The translations under genes and the position numbers were made by a program. 40,643 bases of DNA from Candidatus Rokuibacteriota bacterium (GTDB taxonomy: Bacteria; Methylomirabilota; Methylomirabilia; Rokubacteriales; CSP1-6). Within the stretch, counting starts at the first letter, position 1. Every line of letters begins with the position of its first letter. The DNA lies in the NCBI GenBank assembly GCA_005887895.1, contig VBPC01000122.1, positions 1-40,643 on the forward strand. The letters are read 5' to 3'. The notes under the pieces are model-generated. The model did no database searches. It was not told the DNA's origin and saw only the letters and a list, made by a program, of their open reading frames with translations. Shown one piece after another: positions 1 through 7,567 of this stretch.

Positions 1-2
1 CA

Positions 3-185
3 ATGATTGAGGTCGACGGCGATCCTCCGGTCATACGTTGGGAGGGCAAGGTGCGCGCCTTTCTCCGCTGCGGGCACTTCTGTGCCGGCGATGGCCTGCC
101 CGATGCGAAAAGCCGCTGCTGCGAATGCAGAAGGCGCCGGCCAGCACGTCCCTGCGCGCTCTGCTGGCCGGCGAAGGAGCGGTAG
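3..185 (+). CDS. Possible small Cys-rich hypothetical protein
   Basis: An ATG-started frame of 60 codons with seven cysteines, several in close pairs (RCGHFC, RCCEC, CALC), followed by an arginine-rich stretch. I do not recognise it. The Cys spacing hints at a small zinc-binding protein, but the sequence upstream that could carry a ribosome binding site lies outside the window, and in DNA this GC-rich a 60-codon frame can arise by chance. The rest of 186-317 shows no convincing gene. Confidence 0.22.
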   Translation: MIEVDGDPPVIRWEGKVRAFLRCGHFCAGDGLPDAKSRCCECRRRRPARPCALCWPAKER

Positions 186-317
186 GCGGCGACCCGGCCA
201 GCGCGCCGAGCCGCCGCCCGTGCGAGGTTATCGGCTGGAAACGGAGCCTCCGAACGGTGCCGCGAGCGGGTTACCTACCGTGCGGGACACCTCGGGGCCC
301 CCATGTACAGTTTGTTC

Positions 318-323
318 TAGAAT
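318..323 (+). promoter_or_regulatory. -10 hexamer of a likely leaderless promoter
   Basis: TAGAAT differs from TATAAT at one base and ends 7 nt before the ATG at 331. This is the spacing expected if transcription starts at or next to the start codon. There is no Shine-Dalgarno sequence before this ATG, and no clear -35 element. The alternative in-frame ATG at 322 overlaps the hexamer, so 331 is the better start. Confidence 0.45.
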
Positions 324-330
324 GCCGCCG

Positions 331-1332
331 ATGACGGCGAAGACAGAGGCGCCCCTGATTCTGGCCGTCGACGTCGGTGGAACCACGCTGGCCGCCGGCG
401 CCGTGACGCCGGCCGGCGACGTCCTGCTCGAGGAGCGCGTGCCCACGGCGCGCGACGGGCGCGGCCAGGCCGTCGAGTCCATCCTGTGGATGATGGGCAA
501 GGTCCGTGATGCGGCCGAGCGCCTCGGCCACCCGATCACCGCCGTCGGCGTCGGTGTGCCGGGGCCGGTGGACACGGTGACGGGACGGATCGGCGAGCAC
601 GTCCCCCACGTGCCCGAGCTGTCCGGCCGCCCGCTGGCGCGCCAGCTGACCGAGCGCTTCGGGGTTCCCGCCTACGTCGACAACGACGTGAACGCGCTGG
701 CGCTCGCCGAGTGGACGTTCGGCACCGCGCGCGGTGCCCGGTCGCTCGTCGTCCTCGCGGCAGGCACCGGCTTCGGCGCCGGCATCATTCTCGACGGCCG
801 GCTCGTGCGCGGAGCGTCCGGATTCGGCGGCGAGTTCGGCCACACGCCGGTGAAGTTCGACGGACCGCGCTGCTGGTGCGGCGGGCGCGGCTGCCTGGCC
901 GTCTACGCCAGCGGCCGCGGCATTGCCGAAGCCGCCCAGGCGCGCGTGGCGGGCCACCCCGACGCGGCGCTGCTGCGCGCCGCCGACGGCGATCCGCTCG
1001 CCATCAGGGCGCCGCTCGTCTTTCGCGTGGCGGCGGAGGGCGACCCCACCGCCGCGATGATCGTCGACGAGGCATGCCAGGCGCTGGGGGCGATGATCGG
1101 CACGGTGGTGAACGGCCTCAATCCCGAGGTGGTCGTCGTCACCGGCGGGGTGGCGACGTCGCTGGCGCCGCTGGAGACGCGCATTCTCAAGGCGGCCGGC
1201 GAGTACGCGTTTCCGCGGGCGCTGGCGACCACGCGGGTGACGATCGTCCCCGGCGACAAGCGGCTCACGATGCGGGGCGCGGCCGCGCTCGTGCTCTACG
1301 AGACGGGCGGGCGCCCGGAGGAGTCCCGATGA
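331..1332 (+). CDS. ROK-family sugar kinase / glucokinase-like protein
   Basis: A 333-residue protein with the features of ROK (repressor, ORF, kinase) sugar kinases. The N-terminal phosphate-binding loop is DVGGTT (residues 14-19). The VDNDVNALAL segment and the ROK signature around LAAGTGFGAG follow. The zinc site is visible as H171 followed by a CWCGGRGC motif (C181, C183, C188). No helix-turn-helix domain precedes the kinase core, so it is a kinase rather than a ROK repressor. It would phosphorylate a hexose or amino sugar with ATP in the cytoplasm; the substrate cannot be read from the sequence. The frame stays open back to position 7, but the -10-like TAGAAT supports starting at 331. 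Its stop overlaps the start of the next gene (ATGA), so the two are translationally coupled. Confidence 0.9.
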   Translation: MTAKTEAPLILAVDVGGTTLAAGAVTPAGDVLLEERVPTARDGRGQAVESILWMMGKVRDAAERLGHPITAVGVGVPGPVDTVTGRIGEHVPHVPELSGRPLARQLTERFGVPAYVDNDVNALALAEWTFGTARGARSLVVLAAGTGFGAGIILDGRLVRGASGFGGEFGHTPVKFDGPRCWCGGRGCLAVYASGRGIAEAAQARVAGHPDAALLRAADGDPLAIRAPLVFRVAAEGDPTAAMIVDEACQALGAMIGTVVNGLNPEVVVVTGGVATSLAPLETRILKAAGEYAFPRALATTRVTIVPGDKRLTMRGAAALVLYETGGRPEESR

Positions 1333-2384
1333 AAGCGATCACCTTCCACGGCGTGGGCGACGTGCGGGCCACCGATGTGGCCGATCCCCGGCTGGTCGAC
1401 GCGACCGACGTCCTCCTGCGCATCACCACCAGCGCCGTGTGCGGCTCCGACCTGCACCAGTACCACGGACGCGGCGGCGGCGCCCTCGTGCAGACCGGCG
1501 CGCTGATGGGCCACGAGTTCATGGGCGTCGTGGAGGAGGCCGGCGCCGCGGTGCGCTCGGTGCAGGTCGGCGATCGCGTCGTCGTCCCGTTCAACGTCTC
1601 CTGCGGTCAGTGCGACGCGTGCCGCCAGCGCCTGACCAGCCAGTGCTCCACCACCGGGCGCGCCGTCTTCGGCGGACGCTTCGGTCACCTGTGGGGCGGC
1701 GGGCAGGCCGAGCGCATCCGGGTGCCGTTCGCCGACCATCTCTGCGAGAAGGTGCCGGCCGACCTGAGCGACGACGACGCGCTGTTCCTGGGCGACATCC
1801 TCTCGACCGGCTATCTCTGCGCCGAGAACGGCGGCATCCGCCCCGGCGACAGCGTGGCCGTGTTCGGCGCCGGGCCGGTCGGCCTGCTGGCGCTGCAGTC
1901 GGCCCAGCTCTTCGGCCCTGCCCGAGTGTTCGCGGTGGATCGCGTGGACTACCGGCTGGCCCTCGCGGAAGAATTCGGCGCCGAGCCGGTCAGCCTCGAC
2001 GCCGGCGACCCGGCCGAGCGCTTGCGGTCGCTCACCGGCGGCCGCGGGCCCGACGTCGTGCTCGAGTGCGTGGGGCACGAGACGCCGTTCACCCAGGCCA
2101 TCCAGGCGGTGCGCGCGGGCGGCGTCGTGTCCTCGGTCGGCGTCTACGTCGAGCCGTCGATGGCCTTTCCGGCCCGCGAGGCCTTCTTCAAGGACCTCAC
2201 GCTGAAGATGGGGATCTGCAACGCGCGCGCGTTCATGACCGTGCTGATGCCGCTGGTGCGGCGCGGCAAGCTCCGCCCGGCCCGCATCGTCACCCACACG
2301 CTGGCGCTCAAGGACGCGCCGCGCGGGTACGCGATCTTCGACGCCAAGCAGGACCGCGCGATCAAGGTGATGCTCAAGCCCTGA
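1329..2384 (+). CDS. Zinc-dependent medium-chain alcohol dehydrogenase
   Basis: A 351-residue MDR-superfamily dehydrogenase. Catalytic zinc ligands are visible as C38 (in CGSD) and the GHE pair H62-E63. The structural zinc lobe is complete, with C92, C95, C98 and C106 in the pattern CGQCDAC..C. The NAD(P)-binding Rossmann motif is GAGPVGLLALQ. The GGGQAERIRVPFAD segment recalls glutathione-independent formaldehyde dehydrogenases and related polyol or threonine dehydrogenases. It should oxidise an alcohol or polyol with NAD(P)+ in the cytoplasm; the substrate is unknown. The 4-nt overlap with the ROK kinase suggests the pair acts in one sugar or polyol pathway. Confidence 0.92.
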   Translation: MKAITFHGVGDVRATDVADPRLVDATDVLLRITTSAVCGSDLHQYHGRGGGALVQTGALMGHEFMGVVEEAGAAVRSVQVGDRVVVPFNVSCGQCDACRQRLTSQCSTTGRAVFGGRFGHLWGGGQAERIRVPFADHLCEKVPADLSDDDALFLGDILSTGYLCAENGGIRPGDSVAVFGAGPVGLLALQSAQLFGPARVFAVDRVDYRLALAEEFGAEPVSLDAGDPAERLRSLTGGRGPDVVLECVGHETPFTQAIQAVRAGGVVSSVGVYVEPSMAFPAREAFFKDLTLKMGICNARAFMTVLMPLVRRGKLRPARIVTHTLALKDAPRGYAIFDAKQDRAIKVMLKP

Positions 2385-2422
2385 GCGCGCACAGCCACAA
2401 CCCGGTCGTTCGCTACTTCCGG

Positions 2423-3649
2423 ATGCTCGGGCCCGGCCTCGTCACCGGTGCCTCCGACGACGATCCCAGCGGCATCACGACGTACTCGGTGGCCGGCGCC
2501 CAGCTCGGCTACGGTCTGCTGTGGACGGCGCTGCTCTCGCTGCCGCTCATGGCGGCCGTCCAGCTCACCTGCGCGCGGATCGGTCTGGTCAGCGGCCGCG
2601 GCCTGGCCGGCGCCATGCGGCATCATTACCCGCGCTGGTTCCTGCTGCTCGTCTGCCTGGCCTTGCTCGTCGCCAACGTCTTCAACGTCAGCGCCGACCT
2701 GGCGGGGATGGCGGACGCCGCCGCGATGCTGACCGGCGTGCCGGCGGTGGTGTGGGTGCCGGCGTTCGGGATCGCCATCGTGCTGGCGACGGTCTACATG
2801 AGCTACGCCAGGCTCGCGCAGTGGCTCAAGTGGCTGACGGCCGTGCTCTTCGCCTATATCGCCGCCGCGGTTCTGGCCCGTCCGAACTGGTCGGCGGCCC
2901 TCGCCGCCACGGTGTCGCCGCGGCTGGCCTGGGACGCCGAGAGTCTCGGCATGCTGGTCGGCGTCCTTGGCACGACGATCTCGCCGTACCTGTTCTTCTG
3001 GCAGGCCTCGCAGGAGGTGGAAGAGGAGCGCGCGCAGGGCCGACGAACGGTCGCCGAGCGACGGGGCGCCACCGCGCACGAGCTGCGCGACGCCGCGCTC
3101 GACGTCAACACCGGCATGGCGCTGTCCAACGTCGTCATGTACTTCATCATCCTCGCCACCGCCGCCACGCTGCATCGCGCCGGCCTGCGCCACATCGAGA
3201 CCACTCGTCAGGCCGCCGAGGCGCTGCGGCCGTTCGCGGGGGACGCGGCGTACGTGCTGTTCGCGCTCGGCCTGGTCGGCACCGGCGCGCTCGCCATCCC
3301 GGTGCTGGCCGGATCGGCGTCCTACGCACTCGCGGAGCTGCTGGGCTGGCGGGCCGGCCTCGACCTCGGACCGCGGCAGGGGCGCCGCTTCTACCTCGTG
3401 CTGGCCGGCGCCATCGTGGCCGGCATGCTCATCGACGCGCTCGGCGCCAACGCGATCCGGATGATGTTCCTCTCGGCCGTCGTCAACGGGCTGCTGGCGC
3501 CGCCCCTGCTGGTGCTGGTGATGCTGGTCGCCAACAACCGCACGATCATGGGACGCCACGTCAACGGCGTGTGGCTCAACGTGCTCGGCTGGACGGCGAC
3601 CGCGGTGATGGCGGCGGCCGCCGTCGCCTTCGTCGTCACCGCTCGCTGA
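2423..3649 (+). CDS. Nramp-related divalent metal transporter
   Basis: A polytopic membrane protein of about 408 residues with around 11 hydrophobic segments. The N-terminal GPGLVTGASDDDPSGI block is the first Nramp helix. The canonical DPGN metal-binding motif is replaced by DPSG (residues 14-17). The second canonical motif, MPH in helix 6, is absent; the equivalent stretch reads ISPYLFFWQAS. Family membership is clear, but the changed metal-site residues mean that the ion may not be Mn2+ or Fe2+. The first ATG is 2423 and lies very close to the conserved core. An in-frame CTG at 2381, overlapping the upstream stop as CTGA, would add 14 residues (LSAHSHNPVVRYFR) and give a more usual N-terminus. 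It overlaps the end of the convergent redoxin gene by 14 bp. Confidence 0.85.
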   Translation: MLGPGLVTGASDDDPSGITTYSVAGAQLGYGLLWTALLSLPLMAAVQLTCARIGLVSGRGLAGAMRHHYPRWFLLLVCLALLVANVFNVSADLAGMADAAAMLTGVPAVVWVPAFGIAIVLATVYMSYARLAQWLKWLTAVLFAYIAAAVLARPNWSAALAATVSPRLAWDAESLGMLVGVLGTTISPYLFFWQASQEVEEERAQGRRTVAERRGATAHELRDAALDVNTGMALSNVVMYFIILATAATLHRAGLRHIETTRQAAEALRPFAGDAAYVLFALGLVGTGALAIPVLAGSASYALAELLGWRAGLDLGPRQGRRFYLVLAGAIVAGMLIDALGANAIRMMFLSAVVNGLLAPPLLVLVMLVANNRTIMGRHVNGVWLNVLGWTATAVMAAAAVAFVVTAR

Positions 3650-4130
3650 CGGGATCCTGCTTCATCAGCTTGTCGAGCAGCGCCGGCAGGCGCCTGACCG
3701 CGCCCTCGCCGCTCAGGCGCGCGGCGATCTCGCCGCGGCGGTCGATGACGACGGTGTAGGGCGTGCCCTTGAAGCCGAAGCGGTTGCCCAGGCTCAGCCG
3801 CGGGTCGAGCGAGACCGGGTAGGTCGCGTGGTTGGCGCGGATGAACGTGCGGGTGTCGGTCGCCGTGTCCTGCACGTGGATGGCGACGATCTCGACGTCG
3901 CGGTCGCGATACCGCTCGGCGACCCGCGCCAGCGCCGCCGATTCCTTGCCGCATGGCTTGCAGTACGAGGCCTGGAAGCGGAGCACGATGATCTTCTTGC
4001 CGATCAGCTCCTTGGAATCGATCGTGCGGCCGTCGAGGGTCTTGAGCCGAAAGCCGGGCGCGGCGGGGGCGGCATGCGCCACCCCGGCCAGCGCCACGAG
4101 CACCGCAAGCGCAAAGATCCGGCGGGGCAT
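3636..4130 (-). CDS. TlpA/AhpC-like periplasmic redoxin
   Basis: A 164-residue secreted thioredoxin-fold protein. The N-terminus MPRRIFALAVLVALAG...AHA is a signal peptide with an AxA cleavage site. The active-site CxxC is CKPC in the context FQASYCKPCGKE. The conserved cis-proline region is GTPYTVVID, and the extra TlpA-like insertion is present between them. It probably reduces or exchanges disulfides, or performs peroxide-linked redox chemistry, in the periplasm. Upstream TTG is possible but the ATG at 4130 fits the -10-like TACTAT, which ends 6 nt away on this strand. It diverges from a small Cys-rich secreted protein that could be a partner, which is an inference from position alone. Confidence 0.87.
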   Translation of the reverse strand: MPRRIFALAVLVALAGVAHAAPAAPGFRLKTLDGRTIDSKELIGKKIIVLRFQASYCKPCGKESAALARVAERYRDRDVEIVAIHVQDTATDTRTFIRANHATYPVSLDPRLSLGNRFGFKGTPYTVVIDRRGEIAARLSGEGAVRRLPALLDKLMKQDPVSER

Positions 4131-4147
4131 GACGTTATAGTAGACCA
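4131..4147. promoter_or_regulatory. 17-bp bidirectional leaderless promoter
   Basis: The gap between two divergent start codons is 17 bp. On the plus strand TATAGT (4136-4141) ends 6 nt before the ATG at 4148. On the minus strand TACTAT (4142-4137) ends 6 nt before the ATG at 4130. The two -10-like hexamers share five base pairs. Neither gene has room for a Shine-Dalgarno leader. Any -35 contacts would lie inside the opposite coding region. Confidence 0.5.
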
Positions 4148-4444
4148 ATGCCTCGCGTGTCGGCGGCCGTCGCGCTGCTGCTGCTCGCCGCGGCGCCCGC
4201 GCTCGCCCAGAATTTCGCGCCGCGGCCGCCGCCGGTGCCGCGACCGGGCGGGCCGGCGGCCACGATCTGCAGCACCGACTGGGGCTGGTGCCCGGTGCAG
4301 ACGGTCGTCACGCCCGGCGGCGGCTGCTGGTGCTTCGTGCCGCCCACGACGTGGCTGCCCGGCTCCGCGCGCTACTGGCCCTACGAGGGCGCCGTCAGTC
4401 CCTACCTGAACCCGCACACGGCGCCGCCCTCCACGCTGCGGTGA
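4148..4444 (+). CDS. Small secreted Cys/Pro-rich hypothetical protein
   Basis: 98 residues. The first 21 form a clean signal peptide (VSAAVALLLLAAAPALA, then QNF). The mature part is proline-rich, then contains four cysteines in two pairs (ICSTDWGWC and GGCWC) among many tryptophans and glycines. I do not recognise a family. Four paired cysteines in an exported protein suggest two disulfides, and the divergent TlpA-like redoxin next door could help form or reduce them; this is inference. Translation probably starts without a leader, because TATAGT lies 6 nt before the ATG. Confidence 0.7.
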   Translation: MPRVSAAVALLLLAAAPALAQNFAPRPPPVPRPGGPAATICSTDWGWCPVQTVVTPGGGCWCFVPPTTWLPGSARYWPYEGAVSPYLNPHTAPPSTLR

Positions 4445-4460
4445 GCCCGGCCGCGCCGGC

Positions 4461-4628
4461 GTGAACGCCGCGCCCGGCCGCCTGCGACTCGCGCTGTGGG
4501 CGCTCGCCGCTGCGCTCGGCAGTCTCGAGGCGTTCGCCGGGCGGCAGTTCATGAATCCGGACGGGATCGCCCACCTCGACATCGCCGACGCCTACCGGCT
4601 CCACGCGCATCGGTGCGACGGCCGGTAA
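4461..4628 (+). pseudogene. N-terminal remnant of a membrane glycosyltransferase-like protein
   Basis: A GTG-started frame of 55 codons. It has a hydrophobic segment (LRLALWALAAALG), then FAGRQFMNPDGIAHLDIADA and a quick stop. The MNPDGxxxLDxxDA string resembles the first periplasmic loop of large multi-spanning GT39-like or mannosyltransferase-like proteins, which normally run to 450 residues or more. Here the frame ends just after that loop, so it looks like the surviving 5' end of a deleted gene. The identification rests on memory of the motif, so the family is tentative. It lies between the small secreted protein and the FAD/Fe-S dehydrogenase. Confidence 0.45.
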
Positions 4629-4646
4629 GGCGCGTCGGGCGGCGGG

Positions 4647-4652
4647 TATAAT
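4647..4652 (+). promoter_or_regulatory. Consensus -10 element for the FAD/Fe-S dehydrogenase
   Basis: A perfect TATAAT in GC-rich surroundings ends 6 nt before the GTG at 4659. There is no Shine-Dalgarno sequence between them, so the mRNA is probably leaderless and begins at the GTG. No convincing -35 hexamer is seen 16-18 bp upstream. Confidence 0.55.
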
Positions 4653-4658
4653 GGCGCG

Positions 4659-7565
4659 GTGAACGACCTCGAAGCCGCCCTCCGTCGCGTCGTCCGCGGT
4701 GACGTCCGCTTCGACGCCGGGACGCGCCTGCTCTACTCCACCGACGCGTCCATGTACCAGGTGGAGCCGCTCGGCGTCGTCATGCCGCGCGACGCCGACG
4801 ACGTGCGGGCCGCCGTGGAGGTCGCGCGGGCCCGGCAAGTGGCGCTGCTGCCGCGGGGCGGCGGGACGTCGCTGACCGGCCAGACGGTGAATCGCGCGCT
4901 CGTCATCGACTTTACGCGCTCCATGCACCATCTGCTCGAGGTCAATCCCGAAGAGATGTGGGCGCGCGTGCAGCCCGGTCTCGTGCAGGACGAGCTGAAC
5001 CATCAGGTGCGGGCGCACGGCCTGCTGTTCGGTCCCGACACGTCGACGTCGAACCGCGCGACGCTGGGCGGCATGATGGGCAATAATTCGGGCGGCTCGC
5101 ACTCGATCGCCTACGGGCTCACCGTCGACCACGTGCTCGAGATCAGGGCGCTGCTGGCCGACGGCAGCGAGGTGGTCTTCGGCGAGCTCACCCCGGCCGA
5201 GTTCGAGGCCAAGTGCCGGGCGACGGGGCTGGAAGGGCAGATCTACCGGGAGGTCGCGGCGATCCGCGAGACCTACGCCGACGAGATCCGCGCCCGCTAT
5301 CCCAAGCAGTGGCGGCGCGTCGCCGGCTACAACCTCAACGAGCTGCTCGGCGTCGGCGTGCGCCCGCACTCGTACGCGGGCGGTGGCAACGGCTCGCCGC
5401 GCGCGTTCAGCATGGCGCGGCTGGTCGTCGGCTCCGAGGGCACGCTGCTCACGATCCTCGAGGCCAAGGTGCGGCTCGTCAGGCGGCCCCGGGCGACCGC
5501 GCTGGCGGTCATCCACTACCACGACATGCAGGAGGCGCTCGAGTCTTCGCAGGCGCTGCTGGAGACCGGGCCCTATGCGGTCGAGGTGACCGACAAGGTC
5601 ATCCTCGACCTCGCGCGCGCCAACATCGAACAGTCGCAGAAGATGGGCTGGGTGCAGGGCGATCCGGCCGCGATCATGATCGTGGAGTACACCGGCGAGA
5701 CCGACGCCGAGGCGCGGGCCAAGGTGGAGGCGCTGGAGGCGCGCCGGCAGCGCGAGCGCTTCGGCTACACGGCGCACCTCGCGTTCGACGCCGGCGAGCA
5801 GCGGACGATCTGGGGGCTGCGCAAGGCCGGCCTCGGCCTGCTGCTCGGCATGAAGGGCGACAAGAAGCCGATCGCCTTCGTCGAGGACACCTGCGTCGAC
5901 CCGCGCCATCTCTCGAAGTTCGTCCCGCGCTTCAAGGACATCTTCGCCCGGCACGACACGATCGGCGCCTATTACGGGCACTGCTCGGTCGGCTGCCTGC
6001 ACATCCGGCCGGTGATCGACCTCAAGGTGCCGCGCGGCCTCGAGCAGGTGCGCGCGATCGCCGACGAGATCACCGAGCTGGTCGTGGAGTTCGGCGGCAC
6101 CATCTCCAGCGAGCACGGCGACGGGCGGGCCCGCAGCCCGTTCCTCGAGCGGATGTACGGGCCCCCGCTGATGCAGGCGTTCCGCCGGCTCAAGCGCGCC
6201 TTCGATCCCGAGAACCGGCTGAACCCGGGCAACATCGTCGACTCGCCGGGCATCCTCGAGAACCTGCGCTATGGCGTCGGCTACAAGACGTGGGAGCCGC
6301 CCACGCTGCTGGACTTCTCGGCCCAGGGCGGGTTCGCCGCCTCGGTGGAGATGTGCAACGGCGTCGGCGTGTGCCGCAAGACGCTCGAGGGCACGATGTG
6401 CCCGTCCTACATGGTGACGCGCGACGAGGAGCACTCGACGCGCGGCCGGGCCAACGCGCTGCGGGCGGTGCTGTCGGGACGGCTGGCGCCCGCGGAGTTC
6501 ACCGGCGCGCGCCTGCACGAGGTGATGGACCTCTGCCTGGAGTGCAAGGGCTGCAAGGCCGAGTGCCCGTCCAACGTCGACATGGCCAAGCTGAAGTACG
6601 AGTTCCTCTACCACTACTACCGGGCCAACGGCCTGCCGCTGCGCAACCGGCTCTTCGGCCGCATCGAGCGGCTGAACCGGCTGGGCTCGCGCATGCCCGG
6701 CCTCGTCAACGCGCTGTCGTCGCTGGCGTGGACCCGCTGGCTGCTGGAGAAAGTGGCCGGGATCGATCGCCGGCGCCCGCTGCCGGCGCTCGCCGCCGAG
6801 ACGTTCACCGACTGGTTCGCCCGACGTCCGGCGCCGGCGGCGGCGGCGCGCGGCGAGGTGGTGCTCTTCCACGACACGTTCGTGACGTACAACACGCCGG
6901 AGATCGGCCGCGCTGCCGTCGAGCTCCTGGAGGCCGCCGGCTACCGCGTGGTGCTGGTCGACCGCAAGTGCTGCGGCCGGCCGCTGATCTCCAAGGGCAT
7001 GCTGGCCGAGGCGCGCGAGCACGCGGCCTGGAACGTGGCGCGGCTGGCGCCATACGCCGCGCGCGGCGTGGCGATCGTCGGACTCGAGCCCTCGTGCCTG
7101 CTCACGCTGCGCGACGAGTGGGTCGATCTCCTGCGCACCGACGAGGCGCGCCTGGTCGCCCGGCAGAGCGCGCTGCTCGAGCAGTTCTTGCTGGCCGAGC
7201 GCGCGCGCGGCCTGGCCCTGTCGTGGGCGCCGCACGGCCGCCAGGCGCTGCTGCACGGCCACTGCCACCAGAAAGCCATGGTCGGCACGGCGCCCACCGT
7301 CGCCGTGCTGAAGTGGGCGGGCTACAGCGTCAGCGAGGTCGATTCCGGCTGCTGCGGCATGGCCGGCTCGTTCGGCTTCGAGCGGGAGCATTACGAGGTC
7401 TCGGTCGCGCTCGGTAACCGGCGGCTGGCGCCGGCCGTCAAGGCGGCGCCGCCGACGACCGAGGTGATCGCGCCCGGCATTTCCTGCCGGCAGCAGATCC
7501 AGCACCTGGCCGGCCGTCGCGCCCGGCATCCGGCCGAGGCGCTGCGCGACGCGCTGGCGCGCTGA
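4659..7565 (+). CDS. FAD-linked oxidase / Fe-S oxidoreductase fusion (YdiJ/GlcD-GlcF type)
   Basis: 968 residues, close to the usual length of YdiJ-like fusions. The N-terminal half is a VAO/PCMH-type FAD domain: RGGGTSLTGQTV (pyrophosphate loop), GPDTSTSNRATLGGMMGNNSGG, and the C-terminal SSEHGDGRARSPF segment. The middle holds two 4Fe-4S ferredoxin-like clusters, with cysteines at C566, C572, C580 and at C626, C629, C632, C636 (CLECKGCKAEC). The C-terminal half is a GlcF/HdrD-like domain with two CCG motifs (CCGRPLISKG and CCGMAGSFGFE). It should oxidise a 2-hydroxy acid such as D-lactate, glycolate or D-2-hydroxyglutarate and pass electrons through the clusters to a membrane acceptor. The exact substrate is not readable. 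The GTG start is supported by TATAAT 6 nt upstream. Confidence 0.9.
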   Translation: MNDLEAALRRVVRGDVRFDAGTRLLYSTDASMYQVEPLGVVMPRDADDVRAAVEVARARQVALLPRGGGTSLTGQTVNRALVIDFTRSMHHLLEVNPEEMWARVQPGLVQDELNHQVRAHGLLFGPDTSTSNRATLGGMMGNNSGGSHSIAYGLTVDHVLEIRALLADGSEVVFGELTPAEFEAKCRATGLEGQIYREVAAIRETYADEIRARYPKQWRRVAGYNLNELLGVGVRPHSYAGGGNGSPRAFSMARLVVGSEGTLLTILEAKVRLVRRPRATALAVIHYHDMQEALESSQALLETGPYAVEVTDKVILDLARANIEQSQKMGWVQGDPAAIMIVEYTGETDAEARAKVEALEARRQRERFGYTAHLAFDAGEQRTIWGLRKAGLGLLLGMKGDKKPIAFVEDTCVDPRHLSKFVPRFKDIFARHDTIGAYYGHCSVGCLHIRPVIDLKVPRGLEQVRAIADEITELVVEFGGTISSEHGDGRARSPFLERMYGPPLMQAFRRLKRAFDPENRLNPGNIVDSPGILENLRYGVGYKTWEPPTLLDFSAQGGFAASVEMCNGVGVCRKTLEGTMCPSYMVTRDEEHSTRGRANALRAVLSGRLAPAEFTGARLHEVMDLCLECKGCKAECPSNVDMAKLKYEFLYHYYRANGLPLRNRLFGRIERLNRLGSRMPGLVNALSSLAWTRWLLEKVAGIDRRRPLPALAAETFTDWFARRPAPAAAARGEVVLFHDTFVTYNTPEIGRAAVELLEAAGYRVVLVDRKCCGRPLISKGMLAEAREHAAWNVARLAPYAARGVAIVGLEPSCLLTLRDEWVDLLRTDEARLVARQSALLEQFLLAERARGLALSWAPHGRQALLHGHCHQKAMVGTAPTVAVLKWAGYSVSEVDSGCCGMAGSFGFEREHYEVSVALGNRRLAPAVKAAPPTTEVIAPGISCRQQIQHLAGRRARHPAEALRDALAR

Positions 7566-7567
7566 TC

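Noticed and set aside
7-330. N-terminal extension of the ROK kinase by about 108 residues
   Set aside because: The extension is Arg/Ala-rich and unlike ROK kinases. A -10-like hexamer and the normal family N-terminus place the start at 331.
711-1328. N-terminal extension of the alcohol dehydrogenase
   Set aside because: It overlaps the ROK kinase in another frame and is Arg-rich. ATG 1329 gives the normal MDR start.
4395-7529. A very long open frame (over 1000 codons) on the minus strand
   Set aside because: It mirrors the FAD/Fe-S dehydrogenase. Its translation is rich in Arg/Asp/His and shows no domains, as expected for an antisense shadow in GC-rich DNA.
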